This document shows positions 1 to 8,737 of a stretch of DNA of 64,000 bases, piece after piece. The notes under the pieces were generated by a model. That model did not search any database, had not been told where the DNA came from, and saw only the letters and a list, made by a program, of their open reading frames with translations. Each line of letters begins with the position of its first letter. The stretch's first letter is position 1. Source of the stretch: Paenibacillus sp. FSL W8-0426 (GTDB lineage: Bacteria > Bacillota > Bacilli > Paenibacillales > Paenibacillaceae); assembly GCF_037969725.1 (NCBI RefSeq), contig NZ_CP150203.1:5224001-5288000 (forward strand), in the 5' to 3' direction. Both the position numbers and the translations under genes were made by a program.

Positions 1-85
1 TTAGGATTACCCGTCCCCTATGTTGTAAAGCTGAACTATTGAAAAGTAACGGTTGTTGCTAGAATTACTAGCAATACCACCAGTT

Positions 86-1321
86 TCAGCTTGCTTGCTT
101 TTCTACTTTTTCAGGCAGACGGAATGCTGTTTTGTTTTTCATCATGCCGTAGATGATGTTAACTAACCGCCGCATCACACATACCAATGCTTGCGTTGGC
201 GTTTTTCCTTCTTCTTTCTTGCGGTTGAAATACTCATAAAACAGCGTATTGCGCGGCTTTTTGCTCCCTTTTGAAACTTGAACCTGTTGAACAGCCAGAT
301 TGTAAAACAGTCCATGCAACACTCGATTGCCTTGTCTGCTTTTCAGATTGACGTGCTTACCACCCGAACCCACTTTTACAGGGGCAATTCCGGCAAAACG
401 AGCCAGCTTATCTGCACTAGTGAAGCGGTATATATCGCCTATTTCCGCTACCAATGCAGAAGATGTTACCAGATCTATGCCCGGCATTGTCTCCAGTTGA
501 AGATCGAGTAGCTTCATCATGTTATGTAATTCGCCTTCCACTCGGACGATTTCCTTCTTGTTGAACCGGATGTCGCGGACATGGCTACGAATGAGAAAGT
601 CACGCTGCTCCTGATACGTTCGGGTTGTGTCGCCATCTGCCTGAATCCACGCTAACAATTGCTCAGCCTTCCGGGTGGAACAAGCGTTGTTGCTGGTCAG
701 CCGCAGAAAATGAGCCAGTGATTCTACTGTTTCGCCTTTTAGCAAATAAGGCGATGGGTACTTGTGCCAAAATGACAGCGCACATTTGCCATCCAGCTCA
801 CTAAAAAACTTCTTGTAACTTGGATAGTGGTAGCTGAGCTGCATGTGCAATTGGTTTTTAAGCGAGGTCAATGCCTTAATCAAGCCATTTCTCCTCGTCA
901 CCAATTGACCAATCGTCCAGTATACGTCCTGCGGGTTTGCGCCCGGTAACATGTCCAGTTTGTTCAGCAGGATTCTGGCTACGCACTCCGCATCCCAGCT
1001 ATCGCTCTTTTGCGTGGTTGGATAGCTCTTGCGCTCGGCATACGACAGAGCAGAGTTGACCTCTTTCACCTGTTGCTTCTGATCCAGCAAGTACACAGCC
1101 AGCGAACGACCATAGCCGCCAACGTCTTCTAATCCATAGATCGGCGTAATGCCTCGTTTCTTGAACCGCTTCACAAATGCAATCAGTTCAGGGAATGCCG
1201 ATGGCTTATTTTCAAACGTAACTTCGCCTAATTTCTCATGCCAGCAATTGACCACAACTGCCGTATGGGTCTTTTTATGCAGGTCAATACCTATGTAGAT
1301 ATGCTTCGCTTTGTAGTGCAT
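86..1321 (-). CDS. IS110-family transposase (DEDD RuvC-like plus Tnp20 domain)
   Basis: Catalyses transposition of the element as an RNA-guided serine/DEDD recombinase. The N-terminal RuvC-like domain begins with IYIGIDLHKKTH, carrying the first catalytic Asp, and continues with an E-D pair (YGLEDVGGYG) and the KSDSWDAECVA motif. The C-terminal transposase_20 domain has the typical MPGIDLVTSSALVAEIGD and FAGIAPV stretches. The start is taken at the ATG at 1321 because AAGGAAGGA lies 5-6 nt upstream. An in-frame ATG 54 bp further upstream has no good site. The resulting 411 aa is normal for the family. The gene appears intact, so the element may be active. Its start lies about 70 bp downstream of the stop of the small ORF at 1390-1665. 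Confidence 0.93.
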   Translation of the reverse strand: MHYKAKHIYIGIDLHKKTHTAVVVNCWHEKLGEVTFENKPSAFPELIAFVKRFKKRGITPIYGLEDVGGYGRSLAVYLLDQKQQVKEVNSALSYAERKSYPTTQKSDSWDAECVARILLNKLDMLPGANPQDVYWTIGQLVTRRNGLIKALTSLKNQLHMQLSYHYPSYKKFFSELDGKCALSFWHKYPSPYLLKGETVESLAHFLRLTSNNACSTRKAEQLLAWIQADGDTTRTYQEQRDFLIRSHVRDIRFNKKEIVRVEGELHNMMKLLDLQLETMPGIDLVTSSALVAEIGDIYRFTSADKLARFAGIAPVKVGSGGKHVNLKSRQGNRVLHGLFYNLAVQQVQVSKGSKKPRNTLFYEYFNRKKEEGKTPTQALVCVMRRLVNIIYGMMKNKTAFRLPEKVEKQAS

Positions 1322-1389
1322 GTCATCCTTCCTTCTACCCATCAAGTCCGATGCGTATTGAAACCATGTCGGCAACCTCAGTTCAAGCG

Positions 1390-1665
1390 TTAGCTGCTTA
1401 CGCAGCCCGCAACGGGACGCTGGCGTGGTAGTTTATCCTTCTGATCTGCTACCGTATCCAAATGCTCCGCTCGGTTCAACAACTGCTGAATCTCTCCTCT
1501 AACCTGAAAATCTGTACGTCCTGATCGCTGCAACTCTGCCGCCTGTCCACGTAATTCCCTTGCTTGCTGACAGTAACTACGAATTTCATCCAGTAGTTGT
1601 TCATAGGCTACTTGTGCCTGTGCAATCATTCCTACCTGTTTTACTTCCTGTTCTCGTTTCGCCAT
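1390..1665 (-). CDS. small coiled-coil-like protein upstream of the IS110 transposase
   Basis: A 91-aa charged, Gln/Glu-rich, probably helical protein (start MAKREQEVKQ, C-terminus GCVSS) with no family I recognise. It has a plausible ribosome-binding site (AAGGAGCTGGATGAT before the ATG) and sits just upstream of, and in the same direction as, the transposase. It may be an accessory gene of the IS element, since it lies between the putative left-end non-coding region and the transposase. It could instead be a chance ORF in the long 5' region typical of IS110-group elements. The absence of a signal peptide or membrane segment suggests a cytoplasmic product. Confidence 0.5.
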   Translation of the reverse strand: MAKREQEVKQVGMIAQAQVAYEQLLDEIRSYCQQARELRGQAAELQRSGRTDFQVRGEIQQLLNRAEHLDTVADQKDKLPRQRPVAGCVSS

Positions 1666-1698
1666 ATCATCCAGCTCCTTCGTTTATTTTCTGCACGC

Positions 1699-1743
1699 AA
1701 AAAAGCTCATTCCTACTCATAGTTCAAGTGGGAAAGAGCTTTT
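1699..1743 (-). terminator. hairpin with T-tract upstream of the IS110 small ORF
   Basis: AAAAGCTCATTCC (1701-1713) pairs with GGAAAGAGCTTTT (1731-1743) with one mismatch. On the minus strand the stem is followed by six T. It would stop transcription entering from the Rhs/immunity genes, or form part of the element's structured left-end RNA. Confidence 0.55.
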
Positions 1744-1829
1744 GAAAGTTTATCAAGTGTTTAAATTGTTTAGTGTTTGGTTTGTTGGTTGTATTGTACG
1801 ATCTTGCTGTTGGAGTTGTAAACTCCTAA

Positions 1830-2201
1830 CTATTGTCCATCCTCATTCTTTATTTCTTTCCACTCAACCTCGCTAGATTGAATGTTTAATACAATTACAT
1901 CATCCAAACCATTGAGAACCATTTTAATACGCTCACCTTTTCCTTCAAATGGGAGTAGATCGACCTCTAGTATTTCACTACTATCCAAATTAAATAATTG
2001 AGGTTCAGTTTTGTAGAATGCTACATCAGAGAAAATTAATATTCCAAGCTGCATTTCTGGTTCAGTTTCAATATAGAAGGATTGTTTCCACTGACACAAT
2101 TCTAATGTCATCCTTAACTGCTTCTTGACTTCATCATATTCTAAATCCTCTACAAGACTATCAAAAAGGGTATACGCTTTGATAAATTCTGATGGTTTCA
2201 T
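1830..2201 (-). CDS. putative Rhs-associated immunity protein 1
   Basis: A 123-aa acidic soluble protein with no recognised family. It begins 14 bp after the stop of the Rhs C-terminal toxin fragment (2216-2623), on the same strand, with a good GGAGAG ribosome-binding site. In polymorphic-toxin loci the small gene directly after the toxin tip normally encodes the cognate immunity protein that binds the toxin in the cytoplasm. The assignment rests on position, size and acidity only. Base composition is AT-richer than the backbone genes, as usual for exchangeable toxin-immunity cassettes. The toxin reading frame upstream is separated from its Rhs core by a frameshift, so this may now be an orphan immunity gene. 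Confidence 0.55.
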   Translation of the reverse strand: MKPSEFIKAYTLFDSLVEDLEYDEVKKQLRMTLELCQWKQSFYIETEPEMQLGILIFSDVAFYKTEPQLFNLDSSEILEVDLLPFEGKGERIKMVLNGLDDVIVLNIQSSEVEWKEIKNEDGQ

Positions 2202-2215
2202 TTTACTCTCCTAAT

Positions 2216-3375
2216 CTAAGGTATAATGTGAGATGCTTTTGAGCCTTTTGCTACCGGATTACCATTAGCATCAAGGTAATAATCATTTTTCCCTGTACTA
2301 TTGGGATTGTGAATATGATAATGATCCTTACCCTCAAAACCGTTTGCTCCTGGTTTCCCAGGATCAAACCTAACTTTCATTCCTGTAACAGGGTCAATAT
2401 ATTCTCGTGAGCTGGTATTCTTCGCCATTCCTTCAGGCGTTGTATCCTTCCAACCGTTATTAATTAATTCTTTAGGATCCTTCGGTAAATTATTAGTAGT
2501 ATACTTAGCTTTTGGCGTCCCCTTAGTAGACTGCCCATTATTCGATGTGGAAGGCTTGCTACTACTCGATGATCCACTTCCGCCTCTGCTTCCACCGCCA
2601 CCCATGCTTCCGCCTGGGGTCATTCTTCCTGCACTAGCGCTGCCGCTGCCATTATCTAATCCTAATAGAACATTGCTGCCGGCTTGTTTCCTTTTCCACT
2701 TGGGTCTACGTATTGAAGTAGATTGTTCTCCACATACGTATATAGATGGAGACTAAGCGGATTCGTAGCTTCTCCTTCAAATGTATCTTCGGTGATAAAT
2801 CTTCCTACACTTGGATCATACCACCGGGCTCTTAAATACTGCAGTCCTGTTATTTCATCCCAATATTCTCCCGCATAACGCAGGTTATTTGGGACGGTTT
2901 CATTTGTTTGTTCCGGGTTGCCCCAGATATCATACGAATATTGGTTTAGTATGTTCCCGGAGGCATCCCGGATTTCGGTGACATCTCCATGGCCATTGGT
3001 CACATCATACTGCAATTGACTTTGTCCTGCCCATTGCCGTGCAATGGGATTGCCCGTGGCATCATGTACGTAGCCTACAGTGATCTGCACCGTTCCCGTA
3101 CTGCTTACTGTTCCTTCCGCTACAAGCAATCCACGATCATCATAGTAGTACCGGGTGGTTTGACCGCCTGAAGCTCTCTCCACCATCAAACCGTCGCCAT
3201 TGTAGCGGTATTTCACGTTTTGGTCGTTAACACTCGCTTCCGTTAACTGATTCCGCGCGTCATAAGTATAGGAAACGACGTTGGGCGGGCTCCATTCCCG
3301 CGCACTCTCCAGACTACTCCGATTATCCCGAACATCATAGGTGTACGTTTCAGAATATCGACTGGAGGATTTGAT
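2216..3375 (-). pseudogene. Rhs core fragment with C-terminal toxin, frameshifted (copy 1)
   Basis: A 5'-truncated Rhs/YD-repeat protein. The minus frame from 3375 encodes YD repeats (YSETYTYD, VVSYTYDARNQL), then the Rhs-associated core (LQYLRARWYDPSVGRFITED, YVDPSGKGNKP). Near 2671-2676 this copy has one base fewer than copy 2. The core therefore ends in AAMFY, and the toxin tip (2216-2623) is in another frame. The tip has a Gly/Ser linker, then a domain with KVRFDPGKPGANGFEGKDHYH and HNPNSTGKNDYYLD, probably a nuclease-type polymorphic toxin; I cannot name its family with certainty. DNA 2519-3073 is nearly identical to 4620-5175. No secretion or N-terminal region is present. Confidence 0.8.
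2519..3073 (-). repeat. duplicated Rhs core segment, unit A
   Basis: 555 bp almost identical to 4620-5175 (556 bp). The one-base length difference is the frameshifting deletion in this copy. The toxin tips on one side and the upstream DNA on the other diverge sharply at the repeat ends. Confidence 0.85.
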
Positions 3376-3975
3376 CCTGAAAATTGCTTGAACAAGAAAA
3401 TGTAAAAGTTACCATGGACGGCAAAGAAAAATGCACCCCTAGAGTTTCATCGGTTAAATTTCCAATGTCCATTCTAAAGGGTGCACTTCACAGGGCCGAT
3501 CCGGTTATATTTCGACTATCATCAGTCCGTCCAAGTATGAATCTATTGAAGGAATACCAAGCTATGATTCATTCTCTCTAGCCGAACAAAGGCGTAAAAC
3601 AATTTCTTCACCATCATAAGAAAGTATGACGAAAAAATTCCTTTGCGTAGAGAACTGTTTATAGACTGCGCAACGAGGAAGAGTACCCCCTTTCAGCTCG
3701 GCGCATACGGAGACCTAGAGCGTGTTTAGACAAATCAAAAACACCAGGGATTCTGAAGATCCTGCTTCACGGATTACAAAAGGTAACCCCTGAGGTTGAG
3801 GGGCCTTGTCTTGCCCATAATTTCCTGAAGAAAGCAGCGATTAGAGAAATACGCAAACGCGACCGAAGTAGTGTAGACCTGTGCTTCGTCCCGTTTTGGA
3901 TCCATATCGTTATTATTTTTACTTATCGGTATGACTATGGAGCCTTTTAGACATCCCCAACTTTAAGGCCTAGAT
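3376..3975. other. 600-bp rearranged stretch between the two Rhs modules
   Basis: No convincing gene. Homology to Rhs stops abruptly at 3375. TGCACCC at about 3432 and GGGTGCA at about 3479 form an inverted repeat roughly 55 bp across, and CCCCT-gaggttg-AGGGG lies near 3787. A 65-codon open frame at 3384-3581 (+) resembles no family I know. The stretch may contain insertion-sequence debris. Confidence 0.4.
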
Positions 3976-4296
3976 CTAATTCATATCTAAGTAGTTTTTA
4001 TACCAATCAGGGCGCTGTGCTCGAATTAATGCAAGCGCTTCAGATAGGGCACTTCCTTTTAATTTTAATATTTTTTCATAATCAATTCGTTGGGTCATAA
4101 TCCAAATATGTGCTAAAGACTCACCACAACTTGCCGCTATCATTTCATCGTAATTATTGTTATTTGAAATATTAATTAAAAAATCAATTGTTTCGTCGTC
4201 TTGAAAATTAGTTCCCAGGTCAATTATTGCATCATCTTTTTCAGCATCATTTGATTTAGGATCTAACAAGATTTTCATTAAAGATTCTTTATTCAT
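3976..4296 (-). CDS. putative Rhs-associated immunity protein 2
   Basis: A 106-aa protein starting 5 bp after the stop of the second Rhs toxin module. It is helical and acidic, with a repeat-like pattern (AIIDLGTNFQDDETIDFLIN, then AASCGESLAHIWI) resembling a short HEAT-type or DUF-type immunity fold. Position directly behind the toxin tip supports a role as cytoplasmic antidote to that tip. The sequence is clearly unrelated to immunity protein 1, matching the different toxin tips. No signal peptide or membrane segment. Function is inferred from context only. Confidence 0.6.
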   Translation of the reverse strand: MNKESLMKILLDPKSNDAEKDDAIIDLGTNFQDDETIDFLINISNNNNYDEMIAASCGESLAHIWIMTQRIDYEKILKLKGSALSEALALIRAQRPDWYKNYLDMN

Positions 4297-4301
4297 ACCT
4301 A

Positions 4302-5451
4302 TCAGCTCCCAAGGGGAATATGTGTACCTACGCTTCGTCCACCCGTTTCTCCAGTAAAGGGGTTGATATACGTTCCTTTATCATCCAATCTAGCATCAAA
4401 ACGAGGTTGATTGCTTCCAGCTTGCAAGCCTTCTCTCGTACTTGCTTCGGGTTTAATTTTTAACCTCCAACTAAATACTCCATCCTTACTCTTTATTCCC
4501 CATTGTTCGACGCCTCCAGAGGTATTTTGTTGTACCCAACCTTTTTCTTTAGCCCATTCTCTCAGGTTTGCAGTGTTCTTGGAAATGCTACCAGTGTCTT
4601 TAACCGGAGCACTACTTGCCCCCTTAGTAGACTGTCCATTATTCGATGTGGAAGGCTTGCTACTACTCGATGATCTGCTTCCTCCTCTGCCTCCACCATC
4701 ATCCATGCTTCCGCCTGGGGTCATTCTTCCTGCACTAGCGCTGCCACTGCCATTATCTAATCCTAACAGAACATTATTAGCCGGCTTGTTTCCTTTTCCA
4801 CTTGGGTCTACGTATTGAAGTGGATTGTTCTCCACATACGTATATAGATGGAGACTAAGCGGATTCGTAGCTTCTCCTTCAAATGTATCTTCGGTGATAA
4901 ATCTTCCTACACTTGGATCATACCACCGGGCTCTTAAATACTGGAGTCCTGTTGTTTCATCCCAATATTCTCCCGCATAACGCAGGTTATTGGGGACGGT
5001 TTCATTTGTTTGTTCAGGGTTGCCCCAGATATCATACGAATATTGGTTTAGTATGTTACCGGAGGCATCTCGGATTTCGGTGACATCTCCATGGCCATTG
5101 GTCACATCATACTGCAATTGACTTTGTCCTGCCCATTGCCGTGCAATGGGATTGCCCGTGGCATCATGTACGTAGTTGACTGGAGGATTTGATGCGATTT
5201 AACTTGTCATACGTGAAGAGATACGTATTTCCTTCCTCGGTTTTGCTCGTTATGTTCCGAGTGTTATCATAAGCATAGCTATAGCTCGGCCCTTGGTTCC
5301 CATTGAATGTATGGGAGAGGCCGGACAGGTTCAAACCGTCATACATGTAGGTTTCTTTCCAACCAGCAGCAGCACTTTTTTGAGCCATACTATTGTTGCC
5401 ACGATACGTGTATGCAAAACTCCCGAGGACCGTTCCACTGTCACTGGCCAA
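4302..5451 (-). pseudogene. Rhs core fragment with different C-terminal toxin (copy 2)
   Basis: YD-repeat coding (5164-5451: YDGLNLSGLSHTFNGNQGPS, YLFTYDKLNRIKSSS) joins the Rhs-associated core (4302-5177 frame) at an internal deletion. Compared with copy 1, bases equivalent to 3074-3359 (286 bp, not a multiple of 3) are missing. The YD-repeat frame stops at 5164, and the core continues one frame over. The core-to-toxin part is intact: from an internal ATG at 5117 it gives 271 aa with a Gly/Ser linker and a tip containing WRLKIKPEAS, QPRFDARLDD, GTYINPFTGE and GTHIPL. The tip differs completely from copy 1. The YD frame is also closed upstream (TAA before 5451), so no full-length Rhs exists here. 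Confidence 0.8.
4620..5175 (-). repeat. duplicated Rhs core segment, unit B
   Basis: Partner of 2519-3073. The shared block ends exactly at the toxin junction on one side. On the other it ends at the deletion scar, where the 16-bp motif at 5178-5193 (gactggaggatttgat) matches 3360-3375 in copy 1. Confidence 0.85.
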
Positions 5452-5684
5452 ACTCAGAGATGCCAGAAGTGCCGAAGCTCCCTTTTATGACAATAAGATG
5501 AGTGGCAGCTTCTAAAACACTGGTAAGAGAAGGTAAGCACTCATACAGGCCGCCAAGCTGTAACTGTAAAGTTGGAATGTCCCGATCGTTCAACGCAAAA
5601 AGCACCGCCATCCCTTGTTCAAAGGGATAAACGATGCCTGGTTTGCATGGGCCTGGCAGCAAGGCCAAGCGTAGAAATCTGTTC
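5452..5684 (-). other. gap with a possible truncated reading frame
   Basis: Between the Rhs remnant and the alcohol dehydrogenase, the minus strand has a stretch open for about 70 codons without its own start, reading GIVYPFEQGMAVLFALNDRD and VLEAATHLIVIKG. It looks protein-like, but I recognise no family. It may be the tail of a gene broken when the Rhs material inserted. Confidence 0.3.
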
Positions 5685-6848
5685 TTATAGCGAAGCTTGG
5701 TATATGGAGATGACGTCTTCGCGCTGCAATTGGTTGAAAAAGCCGAATGGTCCAAAACGCATGGCTTTATCGGCCATCGCATCAATCTGGCTGCCATCAA
5801 TGCCGTAATCGGCCAAGCGGCTGGGAGCTCCGATCGAAGTCCAGAATTCGCGCAGCGCTTGAATGCCTTCTTCGGCAACCTGTTTGTCCGATTTGCCTTC
5901 CGTGGATACACCAAACACGTTTACGGCGAGTCGTTTGAATCGCTCTACATTGACATCGAGATTATGCTTCATCCAGTGCGGGAAAAGGATAGCCAGTCCG
6001 CCGCCATGGGGAATGTCATACACGGCCGACACCGCGTGTTCGATATTGTGCGTTGCCCAATCCCCGGCAAGACCCATGTTCAGCACATCGTTCAGTGCCA
6101 TCGTTCCACAGTAGAGAATGGTTTCGCGAAGTTCATGGTTCTCCAGATCTTTAATGAGCAAAGGCGCCGTATCAATCACCGTCCGGAGAATCGTCTCGCA
6201 GAATCCGAGCTGAACCGGCGTGTTGGTGTCCGGATGGAAATAATGCTCGAAGACGTGCGACATCATATCTACCATGCCGTAGACGGTCTGATCCAAAGGA
6301 ACGGTATACGTATGTACCGGATCGAGGATCGAAAACGCGGGATAGGAATATTCGCTGAACCAGGCCCATTTTTCCTGCGTATTCTCATTGGTGATGACCG
6401 AACCGTTGTTCATCTCGGATCCCGTTGCAGCCATCGTCAGCACCGTTCCGAGCGGAAGTCCGCCTTGCGGTGTGGCCTCTCGCACAACGACATCCCACAT
6501 ATCTCCCTCGTATTTGGCCCCTACCGCGATCGCTTTGCCGCAGTCGAGCACGCTGCCTCCGCCAACCGCGAGCACCAATTCGATCTGGTGCGTTCGGCAT
6601 AACTCCACGCCTTTGTGGACCGTAGATAGGCGCGGATTCGGTTCGACGCCTGCCAGTTCGGTCACTTCTGCGCCGATTTCGTTCAATTGGGCGATCACCT
6701 GATCATACAGCCCGCTGCGTTTGATGCTCCCGCCGCCATATACAAGCAAAATACGTTTTCCGTATTTGGGTACTTCCGTTTGCAATGCCTGAAGCTGTCC
6801 TTGGCCGAAAATCAGCCGGGTCGGATTATAATACTGAAAAGATCTCAT
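5685..6848 (-). CDS. iron-containing alcohol dehydrogenase (YugJ/BdhA type)
   Basis: Cytosolic NAD(P)H-dependent group III alcohol dehydrogenase, likely reducing aldehydes or ketones to alcohols (butanol dehydrogenase-like). The N-terminal nucleotide-binding half shows [10 protein letters not shown] and [13 protein letters not shown]. The C-terminal helical half carries the metal ligands in [32 protein letters not shown] and FPHWMKH. The start at 6848 gives 387 aa, the usual length, and has GGAGG about 11 nt upstream. The longer in-frame extension reads through this site and has no domain homology. The gene follows the AbrB-type gene on the same strand with a 119-bp gap, so the two may be transcribed independently. 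Confidence 0.93.
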   Translation of the reverse strand: MRSFQYYNPTRLIFGQGQLQALQTEVPKYGKRILLVYGGGSIKRSGLYDQVIAQLNEIGAEVTELAGVEPNPRLSTVHKGVELCRTHQIELVLAVGGGSVLDCGKAIAVGAKYEGDMWDVVVREATPQGGLPLGTVLTMAATGSEMNNGSVITNENTQEKWAWFSEYSYPAFSILDPVHTYTVPLDQTVYGMVDMMSHVFEHYFHPDTNTPVQLGFCETILRTVIDTAPLLIKDLENHELRETILYCGTMALNDVLNMGLAGDWATHNIEHAVSAVYDIPHGGGLAILFPHWMKHNLDVNVERFKRLAVNVFGVSTEGKSDKQVAEEGIQALREFWTSIGAPSRLADYGIDGSQIDAMADKAMRFGPFGFFNQLQREDVISIYQASL

Positions 6849-6967
6849 AACGTTTGTTTCCTCCAAAGAAGTCTGAATTTTTGTGGAACAACTATTATAG
6901 TTCTCTTTATATGTAAAAACAAATATAGGTTTATCAAGCGTGATCCGATCTTCACACTTGGGAATAT

Positions 6968-7234
6968 TCACAACGATTCAGCACCCTCCGTGCCGACGTC
7001 GATTTCATCATGACGCTGATCCGCCTTCACTCTTGAAAGCAAATTTTTGAGGTGTTCACGCAACTCTTCATTAGATTCAGAAGGTTTAGTTTTGGGACGC
7101 AGTAACAATTCATTATTTTCCGTAACGCGTATTTCAATCTCCGAACCTTCCTCCAGATTAAGACGTTTAAGCAGTTGATTGGGAATCCGAATGGCACTGC
7201 TATTACCCCATTTGCTGAGTGTAGCTGTCGTCAT
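6968..7234 (-). CDS. AbrB/MazE-type DNA-binding protein (orphan antitoxin-like)
   Basis: An 88-aa protein with an N-terminal swapped-hairpin AbrB fold: [20 protein letters not shown], then [20 protein letters not shown]. This is the signature of MazE/ChpAI-like antitoxins. The C-terminal 40 residues are charged and probably disordered, as in antitoxin tails that bind a toxin. No MazF/PemK-type toxin follows; the next gene downstream is an alcohol dehydrogenase. It may therefore be an orphan antitoxin or a stand-alone regulator. The start at 7234 is chosen from the conserved N-terminus. Confidence 0.82.
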   Translation of the reverse strand: MTTATLSKWGNSSAIRIPNQLLKRLNLEEGSEIEIRVTENNELLLRPKTKPSESNEELREHLKNLLSRVKADQRHDEIDVGTEGAESL

Positions 7235-7395
7235 GACCTTTTCACGCCTCTCTTTGGATTGTTGTCCCAATTATACTCCTCCTCACCACAATTGAATATC
7301 CATATGATTTACATAAAGGATAATAAAGATGGTTCGCTTTCCCCTTATTAAAGGTAAGAATATCGTCGGCGGCTCGTCTGTCCATCGTTATTTTG

Positions 7396-7442
7396 AAAAA
7401 CAAAAACATCCCTGCACGTATTTCCACGACAGGGATGCTGTT
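7396..7442 (-). terminator. intrinsic terminator of the MFS gene
   Basis: CATCCCTG (7407-7414) pairs with CAGGGATG (7430-7437). On the minus strand the stem is followed by TTTTTG and more T, 50 bp past the stop of the MFS gene. Confidence 0.8.
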
Positions 7443-7489
7443 TCGCTTTTAGCTTCGATGCCGAGGCATCGGCTGCGTAAATAAATTTC

Positions 7490-8737
7490 CTAGATAAGTT
7501 CCTGCTTCCGCTTCAGATATACATACAACGCGACGCCGGATACCGCGCAAATCGCTGCGCATAGTCCGATGAACCCGTATCCTGCCTGAAGTCCGCGCAG
7601 CAGGCCGGTTTCAGTTGTCTGACCGTAGAAACCCTTCACACCTTCGATGACCCAGCCGATCACGTAGTTGCCGATGACGCTGCCCACGCCCATCAGCGTG
7701 ACCGTAAACGTAATCGCCGTGTCGCTGCCTTTGGGGTACCTTTTGGCAATGAAGGCCATGACCGTCGGATAGATCATCGCGATGCCTGCGCCGGATACCG
7801 CGAACAGGAACGCCAGACTTTCCCCGCCCCCAATCGCCGCGAACGTGCATACCGCCGAGAACGCAGAGAACAGGATGAGCGACAGCACAAACCCGATGCG
7901 GTCCGTCAGCGGCCCAAGCAGCAGCCGCCCAAGCGAGAACGTGAGGAAAAACGCCGACAACATGCCTGAGGCTTTGACCGTATCCCACGCATACGCTTTT
8001 TCCAGGAAGTTGACCAGCCAGCCGCCTACCGCAAGCTCCGATACAACGCCGAAGGACAGAATGGCGACCATCATCCAGAGTGCAGGATCACGCGTCAGCA
8101 TTTTGAGGGAAATGCGGTCCTCATGCGCCAGATCGTCGCCCGGAAACGTGCTGCGCAGGGCAGCAATGATCGGCAGCAAACAGAGCGCCAACATGACGAG
8201 GTACATGCCGCGCCAGTCGAGCTGGTGTCCGAATATCGTGAGCGACATCACACCTGTGGCAAGCAGTGGCGCAATCGTCGAACTGGCCCCGTAGAAGAAA
8301 TGGGACAAGTTCATCATCATGCCCGTATTTTTCACGAAAATCCGTGCCCCCAGAATCGCAAGCGCAATCTCCAGCATGCCGTTTCCGATGTACATGAAGA
8401 AATAGGATGATGCAAAAAGCGGATACGTATGAGACAAATAAATGAATACCCCCGACAAAATCATCGAGGCAAAAGAGATAATGCTAACGGCCTTGATGCC
8501 CCATTTGCGCACCAAAATCGCGGTGAACGAGCAGGCAATGAGATATCCGAGCGCGTTCAGGGACAACAACGTCCCAAGCTGTTTCTCATCCAGGTTAAAG
8601 TCGAATTGAATGCGCGGAATCGCGGGACCTTTAATATTCTCCGAGATGCCAAACACGATAAAACCTAGAAAGATCGTTGCCAGCTGCATGGCATATAACT
8701 TGTTGAATTTCTTTTTCGTCGTCGCTCGCTGATTCAA
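7490..8737 (-). CDS. MFS transporter, fucose/hexose permease-like
   Basis: A 415-aa integral membrane carrier with 12 predicted helices in two six-helix halves, probably a proton-coupled sugar symporter. The N-terminus (MQLATIFLGFIVFGISENIK), the loop after TM2 (ALGYLIACSFTAILVRKWG) and the second-half loop LGRLLLGPLTDRIGF fit FucP/YfkF-like MFS proteins. The start is taken as TTG at 8737 because AGGAGG lies 7 nt upstream; the ATG further upstream reads through the Shine-Dalgarno. The adjacent ROK-family gene on the same strand suggests sugar-responsive control. The substrate cannot be read from sequence. Confidence 0.88.
   Translation of the reverse strand: MNQRATTKKKFNKLYAMQLATIFLGFIVFGISENIKGPAIPRIQFDFNLDEKQLGTLLSLNALGYLIACSFTAILVRKWGIKAVSIISFASMILSGVFIYLSHTYPLFASSYFFMYIGNGMLEIALAILGARIFVKNTGMMMNLSHFFYGASSTIAPLLATGVMSLTIFGHQLDWRGMYLVMLALCLLPIIAALRSTFPGDDLAHEDRISLKMLTRDPALWMMVAILSFGVVSELAVGGWLVNFLEKAYAWDTVKASGMLSAFFLTFSLGRLLLGPLTDRIGFVLSLILFSAFSAVCTFAAIGGGESLAFLFAVSGAGIAMIYPTVMAFIAKRYPKGSDTAITFTVTLMGVGSVIGNYVIGWVIEGVKGFYGQTTETGLLRGLQAGYGFIGLCAAICAVSGVALYVYLKRKQELI

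Larger units (their letters stand above)
1..1829 (-). mobile_element. IS110-family insertion element (ends not resolved)
   Basis: A DEDD-type IS110 transposase gene, a small upstream ORF and flanking non-coding DNA lie between the window edge and the stop codon of the Rhs immunity gene at 1830. IS110 elements usually lack clear terminal inverted repeats, so the limits given are only the outer bounds allowed by neighbours. Non-coding DNA on the transposase 5' side (1666-1829) is where IS110-group elements encode their bridge RNA. A small hairpin, GGAGTT-gta-AACTCC, lies at 1812-1826, and another, TTGCTAG-aatta-CTAGCAA, at 56-74 near the other end. Confidence 0.6.

Noticed and set aside
5697..6602. 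301-codon plus-strand open frame
   Set aside because: Antisense to the iron alcohol dehydrogenase; no recognisable motifs.
7242..7427. 61-codon minus-strand frame between AbrB-type and MFS genes
   Set aside because: Starts within the MFS terminator hairpin and has no ribosome-binding site.
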